Of a stretch of 64,000 nucleotides of DNA, positions 1 through 11,391 are shown piece by piece. Both the position numbers and the translations under genes were made by a program. Source of the DNA: Liolophura sinensis (lineage: Eukaryota; Mollusca; Polyplacophora; Chitonida; Chitonidae); assembly GCF_032854445.1 (NCBI RefSeq), contig NC_088306.1, forward strand, positions 4,894,373 to 4,958,372, written 5' to 3'. Within the stretch, counting starts at the first letter, position 1. Each line of letters opens with the position of its first letter. A model generated the notes under the pieces. That model had not been told where the DNA came from. It saw only the letters and a list, made by a program, of their open reading frames with translations, and did no database searches.

Positions 1-686
1 AATAACTCTCTTCGTTTGCGATACGACGTAAATTTCGCAATGATTTGCGCTTTCTGTTTGCCAATAGTGTGACCTTGAAATGTCAGTTTTGGAGATGGTT
101 ACATTTACGTCTCTGCCAGTCTACAAATTGCATCAACTGTAGTTTCATTTTCGAGTAGCGTAAGACCATTTATTCTCAAACATTCTCTTCTGCTGTACTG
201 TTCAGCACGGTCAAAAGACAAAGCATTTTCTTCTTTGAGTACATTTAGTTCCAATGTGGTTTCGTCAAGAGCAGTTTTCAAATAGGACACTTCCGCAGAT
301 AACTTCTCTATTTGGTCGTGATATTCTTCTATATGCTTAGCCCTTTCACATAATTTCTCAACGGTAGTCTTTAAATCAATACCTAGAGCGGATATTTTTG
401 AGTCACTTTCTTTAATCACTTCCATGACTTGATTCTTTGCTGACTTTACAGCTTGTTGAAAAGAGATACCAACATGCTTTTGAATCCTGCTGTCAATAAG
501 ACCTAAATTTACAGGGCCTGTCGGCATAGGGTTTGATTGATAGGTAGACTGACTGCTAGCTGACAGTATGTCACCAAATGAGTTTACTTTCTTGAAAGTA
601 GGATTTTGTAAAAGCTTGCTTGCCTTTCTCTTGTTAGTCCCGGGATGTTTGTCCGAGTTGTCCATGTCAGTTCTCGTGGACGCCAT
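1..686 (-). pseudogene. LINE ORF1-like protein, frameshifted
   Basis: The first 193 residues are one open frame from an ATG at 686 to a stop at 105. It has a basic, Ser/Asn-rich N-terminus, then a heptad-like coiled coil at about residues 95-160, ending in the signature AEQYSRRECLRING, which marks the start of the RNA-binding domain in L1/CR1-type ORF1 proteins. Beyond the stop, homology resumes in a second frame (a TDISRSH motif, about 55-95) and again in a third (an AKFTSYRKRREL motif, about 1-55), both typical of the same domain. At least two frameshifts are therefore present and this copy is probably dead. In the family the product is a trimeric RNA chaperone that packages the element RNA. 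Confidence 0.75.
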
Positions 687-918
687 TTTTAAAGTACACT
701 TTCCACAACGTCCTGAAGATTAGGGATCGACCTGCATGTCCTGTCCGAAAACTCGAATGGCTTTCAAGAAACAACGGTAGTATCTGCTTGATATTTTTGT
801 ATCTCAGTCATCTTTTCAAAATCCCCGCAATATCACAGCCTTGCAACAGAACAACTAACCCATCTCAGTGAGAGTAGCGGAGGTCAAATCGACACGTTTG
901 CTCTCGCCGCCATCTTTT
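1..918 (-). mobile_element. 5' part of a non-LTR retrotransposon (LINE)
   Basis: Read on the minus strand, the region has a 5' leader of about 230 bp (918 down to 687) followed by an ORF1-type reading frame that runs off the left edge. The leader begins at about 918 with a motif reading AAGATGGCGGC, which resembles the YY1 site found at the start of mammalian L1 elements; that role is inference. The element is antisense to SELENBP1 and sits in an intron of it. No target-site duplication can be judged because the other end is outside the window. Confidence 0.75.
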
Positions 919-1006
919 ACTTGTATACTCAATATACAAAAATGAAAAACTAGTCTGAGGAAAGAAACAGGAAACAAGTTACTAATTTTCTCATATTATT
1001 TGACAG

Positions 1007-4000
1007 GTCATCCATCGGTGTTATTTCCCAAATGCTCAAGATGAGATTCACCATTCCGGATGGAACTCTTGCTCCAGTTGCCATGGAGACCCGTCCAAAA
1101 GTCGGAACCGGTTAATTTTGCCGAGTGTGACGTCATCACGGGTATACGTCGTAGACACGGGGACTACACCCAGAGCGCCCAGACTGAACAAGGTATGAGT
1201 CAGATGTTTGAATTTTAGAGGCGTGCTTATGGCTCTCTTTGATGGGCAATATTGCTTTTAATTTAGTCATGTTATTTGTACTCGGGCATATAGAAGAGAT
1301 AATCAAAAGTAAAATTCCCAACCACTTTAGACTGAAAAACAAGTGCATTTGACGTCATATGGTTAACGCGGGGCGATTCCACAAAGCCATTTGGGACATA
1401 CAAATCATTCAAAAATGAAAAGCGCATCACAATGGATAACTTTTCAGTGCTACCGGAAGTTGAAATTATGTATGGAAGCCGATACAGGACATCTCGCTTC
1501 CTATTTACCTCGACTTTTCTAATACAGAGCGAGGTAACGAGGTAGCGAAGCGAGGTAACGAGTTAGCGATCGAGGTGACGAGGTAGCGAAGTGAGATAAC
1601 GAGGCAGCGATGTAACGAGGCAGCGAGATAGCGAGAAGTTATTATAATCAGTTTAGTGTAAAGTTCTTGCACCCCGTTGTCTTATTAAGTATTACAACAT
1701 TCAACACGACTACGTCAATCAAATTTCAGCGACTGAGGAGGTTAGCGCGCTAGTGCGGCGTAATGATCCAAGAACCTGGTACCTGGCTGCCTTGCTGCCT
1801 CGCTACCTGGCCGCCTCGCTGTCTCGTTGACCACTACCTCGCCCGTTGCAAAGGTCGTGGTAGCGAAATAGCGATGTAGCGATGCGAGGCAGCTAGGTAG
1901 CGAGATTATGTATCTGCCTCGCATCGCTACCTTTCTGCTTCATTACCTCGTTACCTGGCTTCGTTACCGCGTTACTTCGCCGTCTTGCCCTGTATTAGAA
2001 ACGTCGAGGTAGCTTCCATAATTTTGATACGTTTGTTGCACGCTTGTTATGAGAAGGACCCTAAATAATTTGTAAAATAGTATTCAAGTTTGAAATTCTT
2101 CAATCAAAGCTGACTTTTTGGAATCGGCTGGCGATGCGTAAAACCCACCAAAGAAACCAAACATTAGATTCTTTTTGATTCGTGTTTTACGCCGTGCTCT
2201 AGAATATTCCACTTATACCAAGGCGGCCTGTACTCGTGCGGGAGGAAACGGGACAAAGCCCGAAGGGAACCCACGACCATCCCCCAGATTCCTGGAGAGG
2301 AAGCACCATGCGATGGACTTGAATTGACATCGATCGCATTGGTTCTAGGCCTCTGGGCCATTGTGCTATGGTAGCGCGTCAGCCACTCGGCCCCGGCCCG
2401 GCTGTTGTCAATCCTATTTCTGAATGTAATGATGATGCACGTCTGGTTATTCTGATTCCATAATTCCCTCAGTCCGTGGAACCAGTGGAGGTTTTCGAGA
2501 AGACGGGCCTGGCTTTTCCTCACACCAGCCACTGTCTGGGATCGGGCGAGGTCATGATCAGTTGTATGGGGGACCCCATGGGCAACGGCAAAGGTAAACT
2601 AATAAATTAAATTGTTGCTTAAGTGTTTTCCAAAGACGAGTCACTAATAAACTGTGTCCGACTGTGGAAGTCTTGCGAGAGGTGGGGGATTCTGCGGGTA
2701 TAGGATTGTGTTAAGTCATGCCACTTTACTTTGGATATCGTTGTTTGATCCCAATGTCTTCTTTAAGTCCTGAATTGATATCAGAACATAAATCATCCGC
2801 CTTCCTTCCCTTTGTGTCGCCAACATATACCCATCGATTTTGTTCTTTTCGAATGCGTTGGTAGATAAGGGTAAAACACAAACAATAATTTTAATGGTGA
2901 ATCTATCCTCCAATCATATCAAGTGAAACGCTTTCCTGCTATCAGTTATATGAACCAACACCTAAAAGCCTGTGGCTCTGTGAATTTATTTATCACATAT
3001 CTTAAAACTTATAATAAGTAAAAAATTCAAACACAGCAATACAATTAAAATGTTCTGATCTAGAAAATTTAAAATTTGTACATTAATTCTTACTGCAACA
3101 CAAAGTGCTAAACCACAGTTTGAGCTTTTTTCCTGTTCGGAGTTCGCCTTTTTAAGGACTTGCTATTCATAACTTAAATCTGAATTTGCGTGACAAATAT
3201 GGATCATGGCATGAAGGCATAACTATCTTGGCATAACTTAAACATGTTATTTAAATAGGCAATCAAGTCTTCACTTCAAGAGTGGTTTAGTGAACTTGGT
3301 GTCCTGTTTATAAAGATAACTTTTCGCTGAAACGTTTTTCCGCTGTTGGTCCAGTGGTTTGTGATGTCACTGTTCAAGAATAAAAGTAAAGTTTTGTCTT
3401 ATAAACTTTATATTTGTGCTCACCCTTTTTTGTATTTCCTGGGAGGACAAAACACACGCATGAAAAAGTCGATAATTAGCATTAATATTTCATGTCGTTT
3501 TACATGAAGGTGGCTTTATGTTACTTGACGGAGAGACGTTTAACGTGAAGGGGACGTGGCAACAGCCCGGCGATGAGACCCGCTTTGGGTATGACTTCTG
3601 GTACCAGCCCTACCACAACGTCATGTTCAGCACAGAGTGGGGAGACCCCAAGTGTTTCACCAAGGGCTTTAGTGTTGATGACGTCATGAATGGTACGGCA
3701 TTTTGTTGGTGTTAGTGTGATAGGTATATTATGTTGCAGATTTTCCTGCGTTGAAAGATTGATTAATGGACTGGTGTTTAACGCCATATGGAACAAAGAG
3801 ATAACATACAACGACATATGCACCAGCTTCACCATCATCTGGTAATCTTTTACTACAGGCTATAGATTTGCCTGAATTTAGAGGAATTTGACCATGTATC
3901 AATTTCAGGAAGAAAGAAAATTTGTATTGTCTGAGTGAACAGTGTTAATTTTTACTGATAACATAAGATTTCTACCGGGCGCCTGTGTGCAGTTTTTGAG

Positions 4001-7000
4001 TGTGTGAATCTTTTTTTACAACAATCCAAAGTGTCACCTTGACATATTTTGAACCTAAAATTATGACCAATGGAAACCGGACAGTGCCCGAGGGAAACTC
4101 ACGACCATCTGCAGGTTCTGACAGACCTTCTAGTATATTAGATAAAGTTTTCGCCAATTCATCATAAAAGACCACACTTTTGCTTTGCCTACTAATTTTA
4201 GATACTGACAACTATTGTTACTTACTACACTAAAAAGAATTTTTTTCAATGCATCACTTGCAAAGAAAAAGAAAACAACAACAGTAAAATACGTCTGTGC
4301 CCTCAATTCAAGATGCAGTAACACCCAAAGTCAAACCATGCATACTAAAACATATCTCGAACAACAGGTTCGTTTGGTGGTCAGTTAAGAGTTTATTTTT
4401 CTGGTGAAGGTCGGTACGGACAGAGTATCCACGTTTGGGACTGGACGACTCACAAGCACTTACAGACCATCGACATGGGAGCTGAAGGCGCCATTCCTCT
4501 CGAGATCCGCTTCCTCCACAACCCGTCCTCTCCCGTGGGCTTCGTTGGCTGCGCGCTTGGAACAACTGTGTTCCGGTTTACAAAAAACAACGTGAGCAGT
4601 ACAACGACATTTATTTATTTGATTGGTGTTATACGCCGTTCTCATGATTATTTCACTTATACGACCCACGACCATTGCTTCGAGACCTTCACACTTATTC
4701 CCGAAAACCAGCCACTTTACACTAAGGTTTGGTCAAATAAGGTTAAGGTGTTACGTGTTGTAGTTTTTTCCCTTTCATTTCAACTGGTAATCACGATAGC
4801 TGGCTGAACGCTTAGTAATTGGCACCTTTTCCTATCCAGTGGCGGTTTGGGCCCAAGCTATTTGATCAGTGCAATATTTGTTTGATCTCTTGCAATATTT
4901 GTTTTCTACGTAGCCAGTTTGCTCATAAAATGTCATTTCAAAGGCACAAAATTGTTGTAAAGGTTCAACTTCAACAATAAATAGAACGGCATTTGAATTT
5001 AAGATAATATTTGCTCTGTTGCAAATCAATGTTCTTCAGAATGGATCATGGTTCGCTGAGAAGGTTATTGATGTTCCCGCCAAGAAAGTCGAGGGTTGGG
5101 CGTTACCGGAAATGCCAGGTAAGACCAGCAGAATTGCGTAGATCAGCAATGTTATACACTCGTGTGACATTTATAAATTTTTTTGTCAGCTGTCCCTAAA
5201 CATACGTGTGTGATCCGTAAGATTTTGGTAGGTTTGATCACATATACTCTGCTGTCACTGGAACTCTTGTAAGTTTGATCACGGATATCTTGCTGTCTCT
5301 GGATATGTGTGTGTTAATGAATATGTTTTTGTAGGTTTGATCACCGATATTCTGCTGTCTTTGGACGATCGTTTCCTGTACTTCAGCAACTGGTTACACG
5401 GGGATATCAGGCAATACGACATTACCGACACTAGGAATCCTCGGCTTGTCGGTCAGGTGAGAGATAGTTGGGGTTGGGGGTTGGGGTTAGGTGTGGGGGT
5501 TGGTGGGGGCGCTGGGCACGAGTTAACGCTTCCGGCTTCAGTGCCATGAAATAAAAGTAGTCTATACTATCCCAAAATAGAAACGCATAGCGAGACCAGC
5601 GCATAACCGGATGATGATGTAAATGTTAACATATGGCCTGGAGTCATCGCTGAATGAGCTTCTACACCCTTACTCTACAGTTCTTACAAAGTATATCGGT
5701 TTCATGTCATCTAATGCAAATAGAACGGCTTTATTCATGGCTCATTCGGCGTTGGATTGACCTAAGTCGATTCTACTCTGGCTAGTGGGGTCGCAGGCTC
5801 GAATCCACCCCTGGTTCTACATCGATCCCTTCACTCATTGTTCTCTTGTAATACAGCAGTAATATGTTACCAGTTGTTAACGATTGGCATCAATGCAAAC
5901 GTGGACTGCTTCGGTGGCCTAATGTTAGAGCGTCTACCTCGAAGAAACCCGGGATCAAACCCTGGGTCGTGTTATACCAAAGACTTGAAAACTGGTACTT
6001 GTTCCTGCATTACTAGGTACTAAGCACTGACAGATTAGGGCAAGGAAACAGGACTGGTTGACCCCGGTGTCAGTATAATGTGACTGGGTGAGGTGTCATG
6101 CCTGGTGTATTCTGCGTGATAATTCATTGGCGGCAGTACTTTGACACAGTATACATACACTCACCTAATTACCATTTATCAATACATATGGCTGAAAAAT
6201 TGTTGATTGTGATGTTAAAAACCCAAAATAAGCGTACATGCATTCAAGACAAACGAAGGACTGAACAGCAGACTGCGTAGCCTTGGTCCAAAACACTTTA
6301 GGTGGGAAAGGTTCGCTATTACCCCGTCTTCAGTGTTGGAAGTCCTTCATGTTAAATGGCACTGACTGATTTAACGGATCGAGTTATCAAGTAGCTGTGT
6401 TTGTTGGTTTCGAGTGTAAATTAGTCATGGTACTGTATTTGAAAACTTGATGTTAGCATTTTCCATACTTCATATATGTTACTGATTCAAATATATATGT
6501 TAAAATTACTAGGTTTCTTATAAGCTAATGGTTACAATTGCCTTGGTAAGAAAATCTGATGCTGTGTGGGACACCTGAGAATACACGAGATATTGGATCT
6601 ATGTGGAATGAAAGCAGGTGGCTGAAAACAATATTTTGAACAAGCAATTCATTCTGGCTTCCTCTCCGGCCTTACGTGGTAAGGTCTGGGAGCAACCTGC
6701 GGATGGTCGTGGTTTTCCTCCGGACAGGGCCCGGTTTCCTCCCGCCGTCGTACAAGTGAAATATTCTTGTGTACGGCATAAAACACCAATCAAATAAAAA
6801 AATAATGCTGGCTGCCATCTTATAAGTGACTACAGTGTAAAACACGGATGAAATAAATAAATAAGTAAATGAATAAGTAATTATCCGCAGATTTGTTGTT
6901 TTATTGTCCTGGGCTAACACGCTAACCACTCGGCCACAGCGTCCACCGACCAGGAACTGTTGTCAAGAAAAACTCACATTTATTTTAAAAAACACAATCA

Positions 7001-9005
7001 CTTAGTTATTTTAGGGTGACAGACGGCCACAGTAGCCTTAACGAAAGCGTGGTTAACAAAAACTAGAAATATTTCAAGAACGCTCACCTAGGTTGTTTGT
7101 TATTTCAGATTTTCCTTGGCGGAAGTATTGTTAAAGGAGGCGGCGTGCGCGTTACGGAAGATAAAGAACTGAAGGTAATGATGCCGAATGCTAGCCATTT
7201 CCTGTGGAATGTTTTGTTAGTATCATATCGTTAGTGTTTCATGTTGATATATTGGACGTCGGTATGAGAAAGGGCTCAATCATCCTGCAGTTGTCCTCTT
7301 CACTTCGTGCCAACGATGAATTGCTCAAACAAGTGCAAGGTGATCCAGAAATACGGATTAGATCATGTTTCTTACAATACAATAAACCAGTCGTTGATTT
7401 TTAGATAAAACTACTAACACATAGTAACTATTAAAAGAGTCAGTTTTCATGTTAGACAAAATTTGGTGTCAGGAGTGGGATGTACATGTAAGCACGAGTT
7501 ATGTTCCCCTTTCAGGAGCAGCCGGAGCCGTTGGTAATTCAGGGTAGACGCGCATACGGCAGTCCACAGATGTTACAACTCAGTCTGGACGGTAAACGGC
7601 TGTACGTGACGGAGTCACTCTTCTCTACTTGGGACAATCAGTTCTACCCAGACCTGAGCAAGTGAGTTTAGATTTTAATTTTATTCTTTAACCTTGAACT
7701 TTCCTTGTGTCTTTCCGTCATCATTAAACCACTGACTGATTCTCTCTCTGCACGACATCGTTCTGACGTTTTACTGCTCATACTTTCTTAGTTCTTCGGG
7801 GATTTGTGTCGATCGTTGTGAAGGAAATTGGTCTTGCGATCATTCACCCGAGTAGGAATGTTTGTTTCGTTGCCTAGATTTCTTACTTACAAAGTTATAT
7901 AGTGGAGGTAACTAAGCCAATCGGCGATAGACTCTAACATTCGTAGTCAGTGTCAATATCTACGACATAGTGATGTGGGTATAAACAATTAGAATAATTT
8001 TATCTTACACTTTATTAATGAGTCTTTATTGATGAGTTCATTAGTAATGAACATAACACGGCTAGGTGTACATGAGTTGTGACAGAATAAATATGACAGC
8101 AATTACTGCTGATGAAGTAAGGTTAACATATACCTCACAGACAAAATCAAAATATCAGCCATGTTTGTGGCCTTAAATTACCATTTTGGTTGCATGAATG
8201 AAACTGACCACTGCGATAATTCGGGCATCTACACGCATGTTTCTCTGACAAGAAACTGAATCGTTAGTGGATGTTCATGCAGATCCAACATGGCGGTTTT
8301 TATAAATTAAAAAAAAAACAGCAAATAAAAAGTCGCATTTATAAGACGCTTCACTGAAATTATAAATGAGTATTTTCAGTTATTTTTCAAAAATTTTCTT
8401 AAATATATTTAATAGCATAGAAACACCCTATGCTGTGCGTCTTTAATCATATCGACGAAACCTTTCTACATTTAGGCGCCTACATTTGATTGTTGACCAA
8501 ATTTTTAATATGTAGGATTTCTACTGTACTTTTTAGTGATGTAACGGATGGCAATGACGTAATCTTATGTTGTGTTTGTTCCCTTCTAGGTTTTATGCTT
8601 GTATGTTCCCCGTGCACTCAACTTGGTTATTTTCTTTCGCACGATCTTTCAATCTTTTGCACTCTTAAACCTAAAGACAACGAGGGCTAAATGTGATATC
8701 TAGAGCAAGGAGCTGACCACTTTTGTGATGTCACTGCCTGTAATACTGCCTGACATTCACCATATGTGTAACTGTTATATTATCCAGTCAACCTATCATC
8801 TCGTCATCTCTCTTACAGGCACGGCAGTGTGTTACTGCAGATAGACGTTGACACGGAACGTGGCGGTCTAACACTGAATCGGGACTTCTTGGTGGACTTT
8901 GGAAAGGAGCCTGGGGGTCCAATGTTAGCCCACGAGATGCGGTATCCCGGGGGAGACTGTAGCTCTGATATATGGCTCGTGAACAAACAGACGGCCAAGT
9001 TCTAA
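1007..9005 (+). CDS. SELENBP1: Selenium-binding protein 1 / methanethiol oxidase (5' partial)
   Basis: Exons: 1007-1192, 2473-2593, 3510-3692, 4410-4591, 5040-5118, 5335-5456, 7109-7174, 7516-7661, 8819-9005 (TAA). All borders are AG/GT and all phases join, giving 423 residues; family members have about 470, so roughly 50 N-terminal residues, including the selenium-linked Cys region, lie upstream of the window. Diagnostic motifs in order: [11 protein letters not shown] with its CxxC pair, [90 protein letters not shown] and [11 protein letters not shown]. The family enzyme is cytosolic and oxidises methanethiol to formaldehyde, H2S and H2O2. The C-terminus runs eight residues past the usual end at DIW plus one hydrophobic residue. 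An AATAAA at 9589-9594 is a possible poly(A) signal. Confidence 0.95.
1463..2026. repeat. Foldback element with GAGGTAGC-type core
   Basis: The ends form an inverted repeat. The left arm has ATTATGTATGGAAGC, then TACCTCGAC and TTTCTAATACAG; the right arm has their reverse complements (CTGTATTAGAAA, GTCGAGGTA, GCTTCCATAAT). Between them are many degenerate 8-12 bp units of the form GAGGTAGCGA on the left and their complement (TCGCTACCTC) on the right, so the whole block can fold on itself. It lies in the SELENBP1 intron between the first two visible exons. No coding capacity is seen. Confidence 0.7.
2174..2400 (-). mobile_element. SINE A, near full length
   Basis: Read on the minus strand it has the family layout: a tRNA-like head with A-box-like GGCCGAGTGG and a degenerate B box, a conserved middle with the CCCACGACCAT complement, and a 3' end reading GGCGTAAAACA. 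It is an old, diverged copy in a SELENBP1 intron, ending about 70 bp before the next exon. Confidence 0.75.
4055..4133 (-). mobile_element. SINE A central fragment
   Basis: Matches the middle of the family (ATTATG, AAACCGGACAG, CTCACGACCATCTGCAGG on the plus strand). Both head and tail are missing. Intronic in SELENBP1. Confidence 0.55.
4609..4690 (-). mobile_element. SINE A 3' fragment with internal deletion
   Basis: The TTTATTTATTTGATTGGTGTT tail begins 17 bp after the donor of the SELENBP1 exon ending at 4591. It runs through the CACTTATACGAC segment and then jumps to CCCACGACCATT, so the part between has been deleted. Confidence 0.7.
5226..5365 (+). repeat. Three degenerate copies of a SELENBP1 exon start
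   Basis: The first 30-35 bases of the exon at 5335 (TTTGATCACCGATATTCTG...) are preceded by two similar copies at about 5229-5263 and 5271-5303, each starting (A/G)GTTTGATCAC and ending CTGCTGTC(A/T)CTGG. The first upstream copy is preceded by GTAG, a possible splice acceptor; the second is preceded by GTAA. Only the third copy continues into the full exon. Confidence 0.75.
5908..6230 (+). mobile_element. SINE B, full length
   Basis: Begins with a tRNA-like head (GGTGGCCTAATGTTAGAGCG as A-box region, GGGATCAAACCC as B box). The middle contains GGACTGGTTGACC and GGTGTCATGCC, followed by the family 3' end with ATGGCTGAAAAATTGTTG and GATGTTAAAAACC. This is the best copy for defining the family in the window. 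It is sense-oriented in a SELENBP1 intron. Confidence 0.8.
6650..6870 (+). mobile_element. SINE A with a doubled 3' end
   Basis: A 5'-truncated copy runs from GGCTTCCTCTCCGGCC to AAACACCAATCAAATAAA (about 6811). It is followed at once by a second family 3' end, ATAATGCTGGCTGCCATC to GGATGAAATAAATAAATAAG. A lone minus-strand tRNA-like head (CTAACCACTCGGCCAC) lies at about 6916-6945. Confidence 0.75.
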
Positions 9006-9028
9006 ACAACAACAACAACAACAACAAC
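9005..9028 (+). repeat. (AAC)8 microsatellite at the SELENBP1 stop
   Basis: Eight AAC units begin on the last base of the TAA stop codon, so the 3'UTR opens with a trinucleotide repeat. Confidence 0.9.
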
Positions 9029-9029
9029 A

Positions 9030-9887
9030 CTATAAGATTACAAAGGAACTGGAATTATGTATGCTGGGATTAACATGTGGTTAAATGACGTCGTCGCAGA
9101 CTAGTTTTTATGGGTGCGGGTTCCAGGCCGTTCACAGCTCGGGTTTACTCTTGGGACATGATGGCCAGATTCTGAACACAATATTAATACCTTATCCCCT
9201 CACTTTTTGTACTTTTTTCTTACTTTTACACACCGATACGTAATCTGTATAGGCTAACACTGTGTATTATACAGATAGCGTGTGAATATTTACTGGTGGA
9301 ATGAACAAAACAAGTGATTGTCTGTATGTTAAAACACGGACTGATAAATGTTCTTAAAATTTTGGTCTAATCAGAGTTTCGCCGCCAAGAAGTGAAAAAA
9401 GAAAGAAGTAATTCTGAAAGACAGGGAGTTAAAAAAACAAAACAAAAAAAAAACGCGAAAATGAACTTTCATACCTTTCATGTAGGGACTTCAGAACGGG
9501 TTACCGAATGCTACACTTTAGAGCCCAAGTTGTTAGCATTTCGCCTGAGATGTCAGAGGAATGCCCCCAAAATTCATGCCCCTGTGTGAATAAAACCTGG
9601 CATTTGCCATCAAGAACAAAATAAGCCGTAATTAAGAAAACAGACAGAACCCCGGTGAGCACTGAATTTGTCCCAAGCTTCACATAACTTGCTGACCCCA
9701 ATCCTGCCGTGAATTTATACTTTATACATATGTTTTATACAGGCATTCTTCATTGAGGAATTCCTCATCTTAAGATATCCCAAAATTTTCAGAAAAATTT
9801 GTTCGAGTGTTTATCTTAGCAGTGCTAAAAGTGCCCAAACCATCAGCTTAGTAGCGCACACATGTTCAAGCATTTAGCTTTGCAGTG
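9030..9887. other. SELENBP1 3' flank, no gene seen
   Basis: AT-rich sequence holding the possible poly(A) signal at 9589-9594. Short open frames here have no recognisable content. Confidence 0.5.
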
Positions 9888-9939
9888 CTAAAAATGTTCA
9901 AGCATTTTGAAGCGTTTGAGGGAGAAATCCCCGTTTAAT

Positions 9940-10135
9940 TTATGATGTCTGTAAGCCTTCCCAGGTGAAGAACCCTCCTCCATTTTATCCCATTGTCTCG
10001 TCTCACCATTGATATGATGTTTATTAGCCTTCCCAGGTGAAGAACCCACTTCCGTTTTATCCCATTGTCTTGTGTCATCTGTGATGTCTATAAGTCTTCC
10101 CAGGTGAAGGACCCACCTCCTTTTCATTCCAGTGT
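9940..10135 (-). repeat. Three-unit minisatellite within a 152-codon open frame
   Basis: Three units of about 63 bp share CTTCCCAGGTGAAG and TATCCCATTGTCT. Because 63 is a multiple of three, the minus-strand frame 10346-9888 stays open and repeats the peptide motif RQWDK..(V/E)GSSPGKA. No splice context, start context or known domain supports a real gene, so it is listed as a repeat. Confidence 0.55.
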
Positions 10136-10941
10136 AGTGAAGAAGCCAGCTGAAGTGGAGATCCCGCCCTCCAAACACATGTAGTGAGGAAAGCATTTCA
10201 GATTTAAGATTCAGATCTGGATTATAACCGAGGGAATATTTTATCAACAACACGTGAAGTATACCGTATATCGCATAGTATGTATAGTACAGAGAAGTTT
10301 TACCATGACTCGTCTTTGCAGGCCAGTCAAAACAGAAAACGAACAAAACTTGCCTAATAATATAATATTAATAGACTACGGCATACAGAGTTGGCAAATG
10401 TTCAGACGTAGCCAATGAAATACGGCCTCTTGCCAAGTTACCTAAGTCAGGATGTTATTTCGACTTTTCACGTACAGTATATTCTTGAAAGTAGCAACTT
10501 AAACGCCTAGCACGATGGCTTAAGCAGAATTAAGTACTTGACAATGATGTTAGGTTAGGTATAATAGACGTCACACAGGCTGGTGTAGAATACCATTGTG
10601 CTTTGTGTAAATATTTTTGTTGTATCACAACTCCTTATTTGAGGTAAAACTTCGAATTTGTAGGCCAAGTTCTTGGCTTTTCAGGGGAAATAACTCTGTT
10701 GGTCATATTAGCAATAAATATCCACGTCATTTCGTGCAAGTATATAAAATCTGTGAAAATATGTGCAATTCGGTATCGAGGAGACCACAAAGGATGGCTC
10801 AACTAACCGTACCTCTGGTACTAACGTCTAACCGACCAGAAGTTGAACTTCCCCCTTAGTTATGGTGATGGCTGTTGGGGACCTAACCAAGGCTGCCCAT
10901 GTTAAACGTCTTAACGGTAAAAACCGAAAGACCATCTAAAA

Positions 10942-11391
10942 ATGGATGCAGGCAACACTAAATAGACCACATAAAACTATGCATAAATATACTTTCATTT
11001 ATTTTTTTTGGATTTTTTAAGGAGAGTTAAAGACGTTTAAACATTTGAATTCTAAGGAGGACTTTATGGGCCATACTACTGGAGTTTAGGAACTCTGGCG
11101 TCACATGAACTCTTTCCAACTTCAATTACGACTCTGAATGTTGGAATAACTCTCTTTAGCTATGGGTAAAGGATTAATGAAGTGATGCTTCCAAATACCC
11201 TTTCCTTCCGGTGAACATCAGGAAAGAAGGTGGTGTGACTTCAGAGTTCCTAGATACCGTCAGTATGGTTCATAAAGCGCACCATAGTATTCAAACATTT
11301 GAATGCTTTTCAACACTCTTAAAAAAATCTGAAAAAATAAATAAAGGTATTTTCACGTATAGGTTTCGGTTGTCTGTATGATGAACCTTAC
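10942..11391 (-). mobile_element. MITE of about 440 bp, copy 1
   Basis: A near-palindromic element without an ORF. Its arms of about 190 bp are inverted: the left has CATTTGAATTCTAAGG, CTTTATGGGCCATACT and TAGGAACTC; the right has AGAGTTCCTAGATACC, GGTTCATAAAGCGC and TTCAAACATTTGAATG. The same sequence occurs in opposite orientation at 45413-45853, which fixes the ends as AGGCAACACTAAATAGACC and GATGAACCTTA. Confidence 0.75.

Noticed and set aside
5908-5985. Possible tRNA gene
   Set aside because: A and B boxes are present but the cloverleaf is broken and the sequence continues as a SINE B; it is a SINE head.
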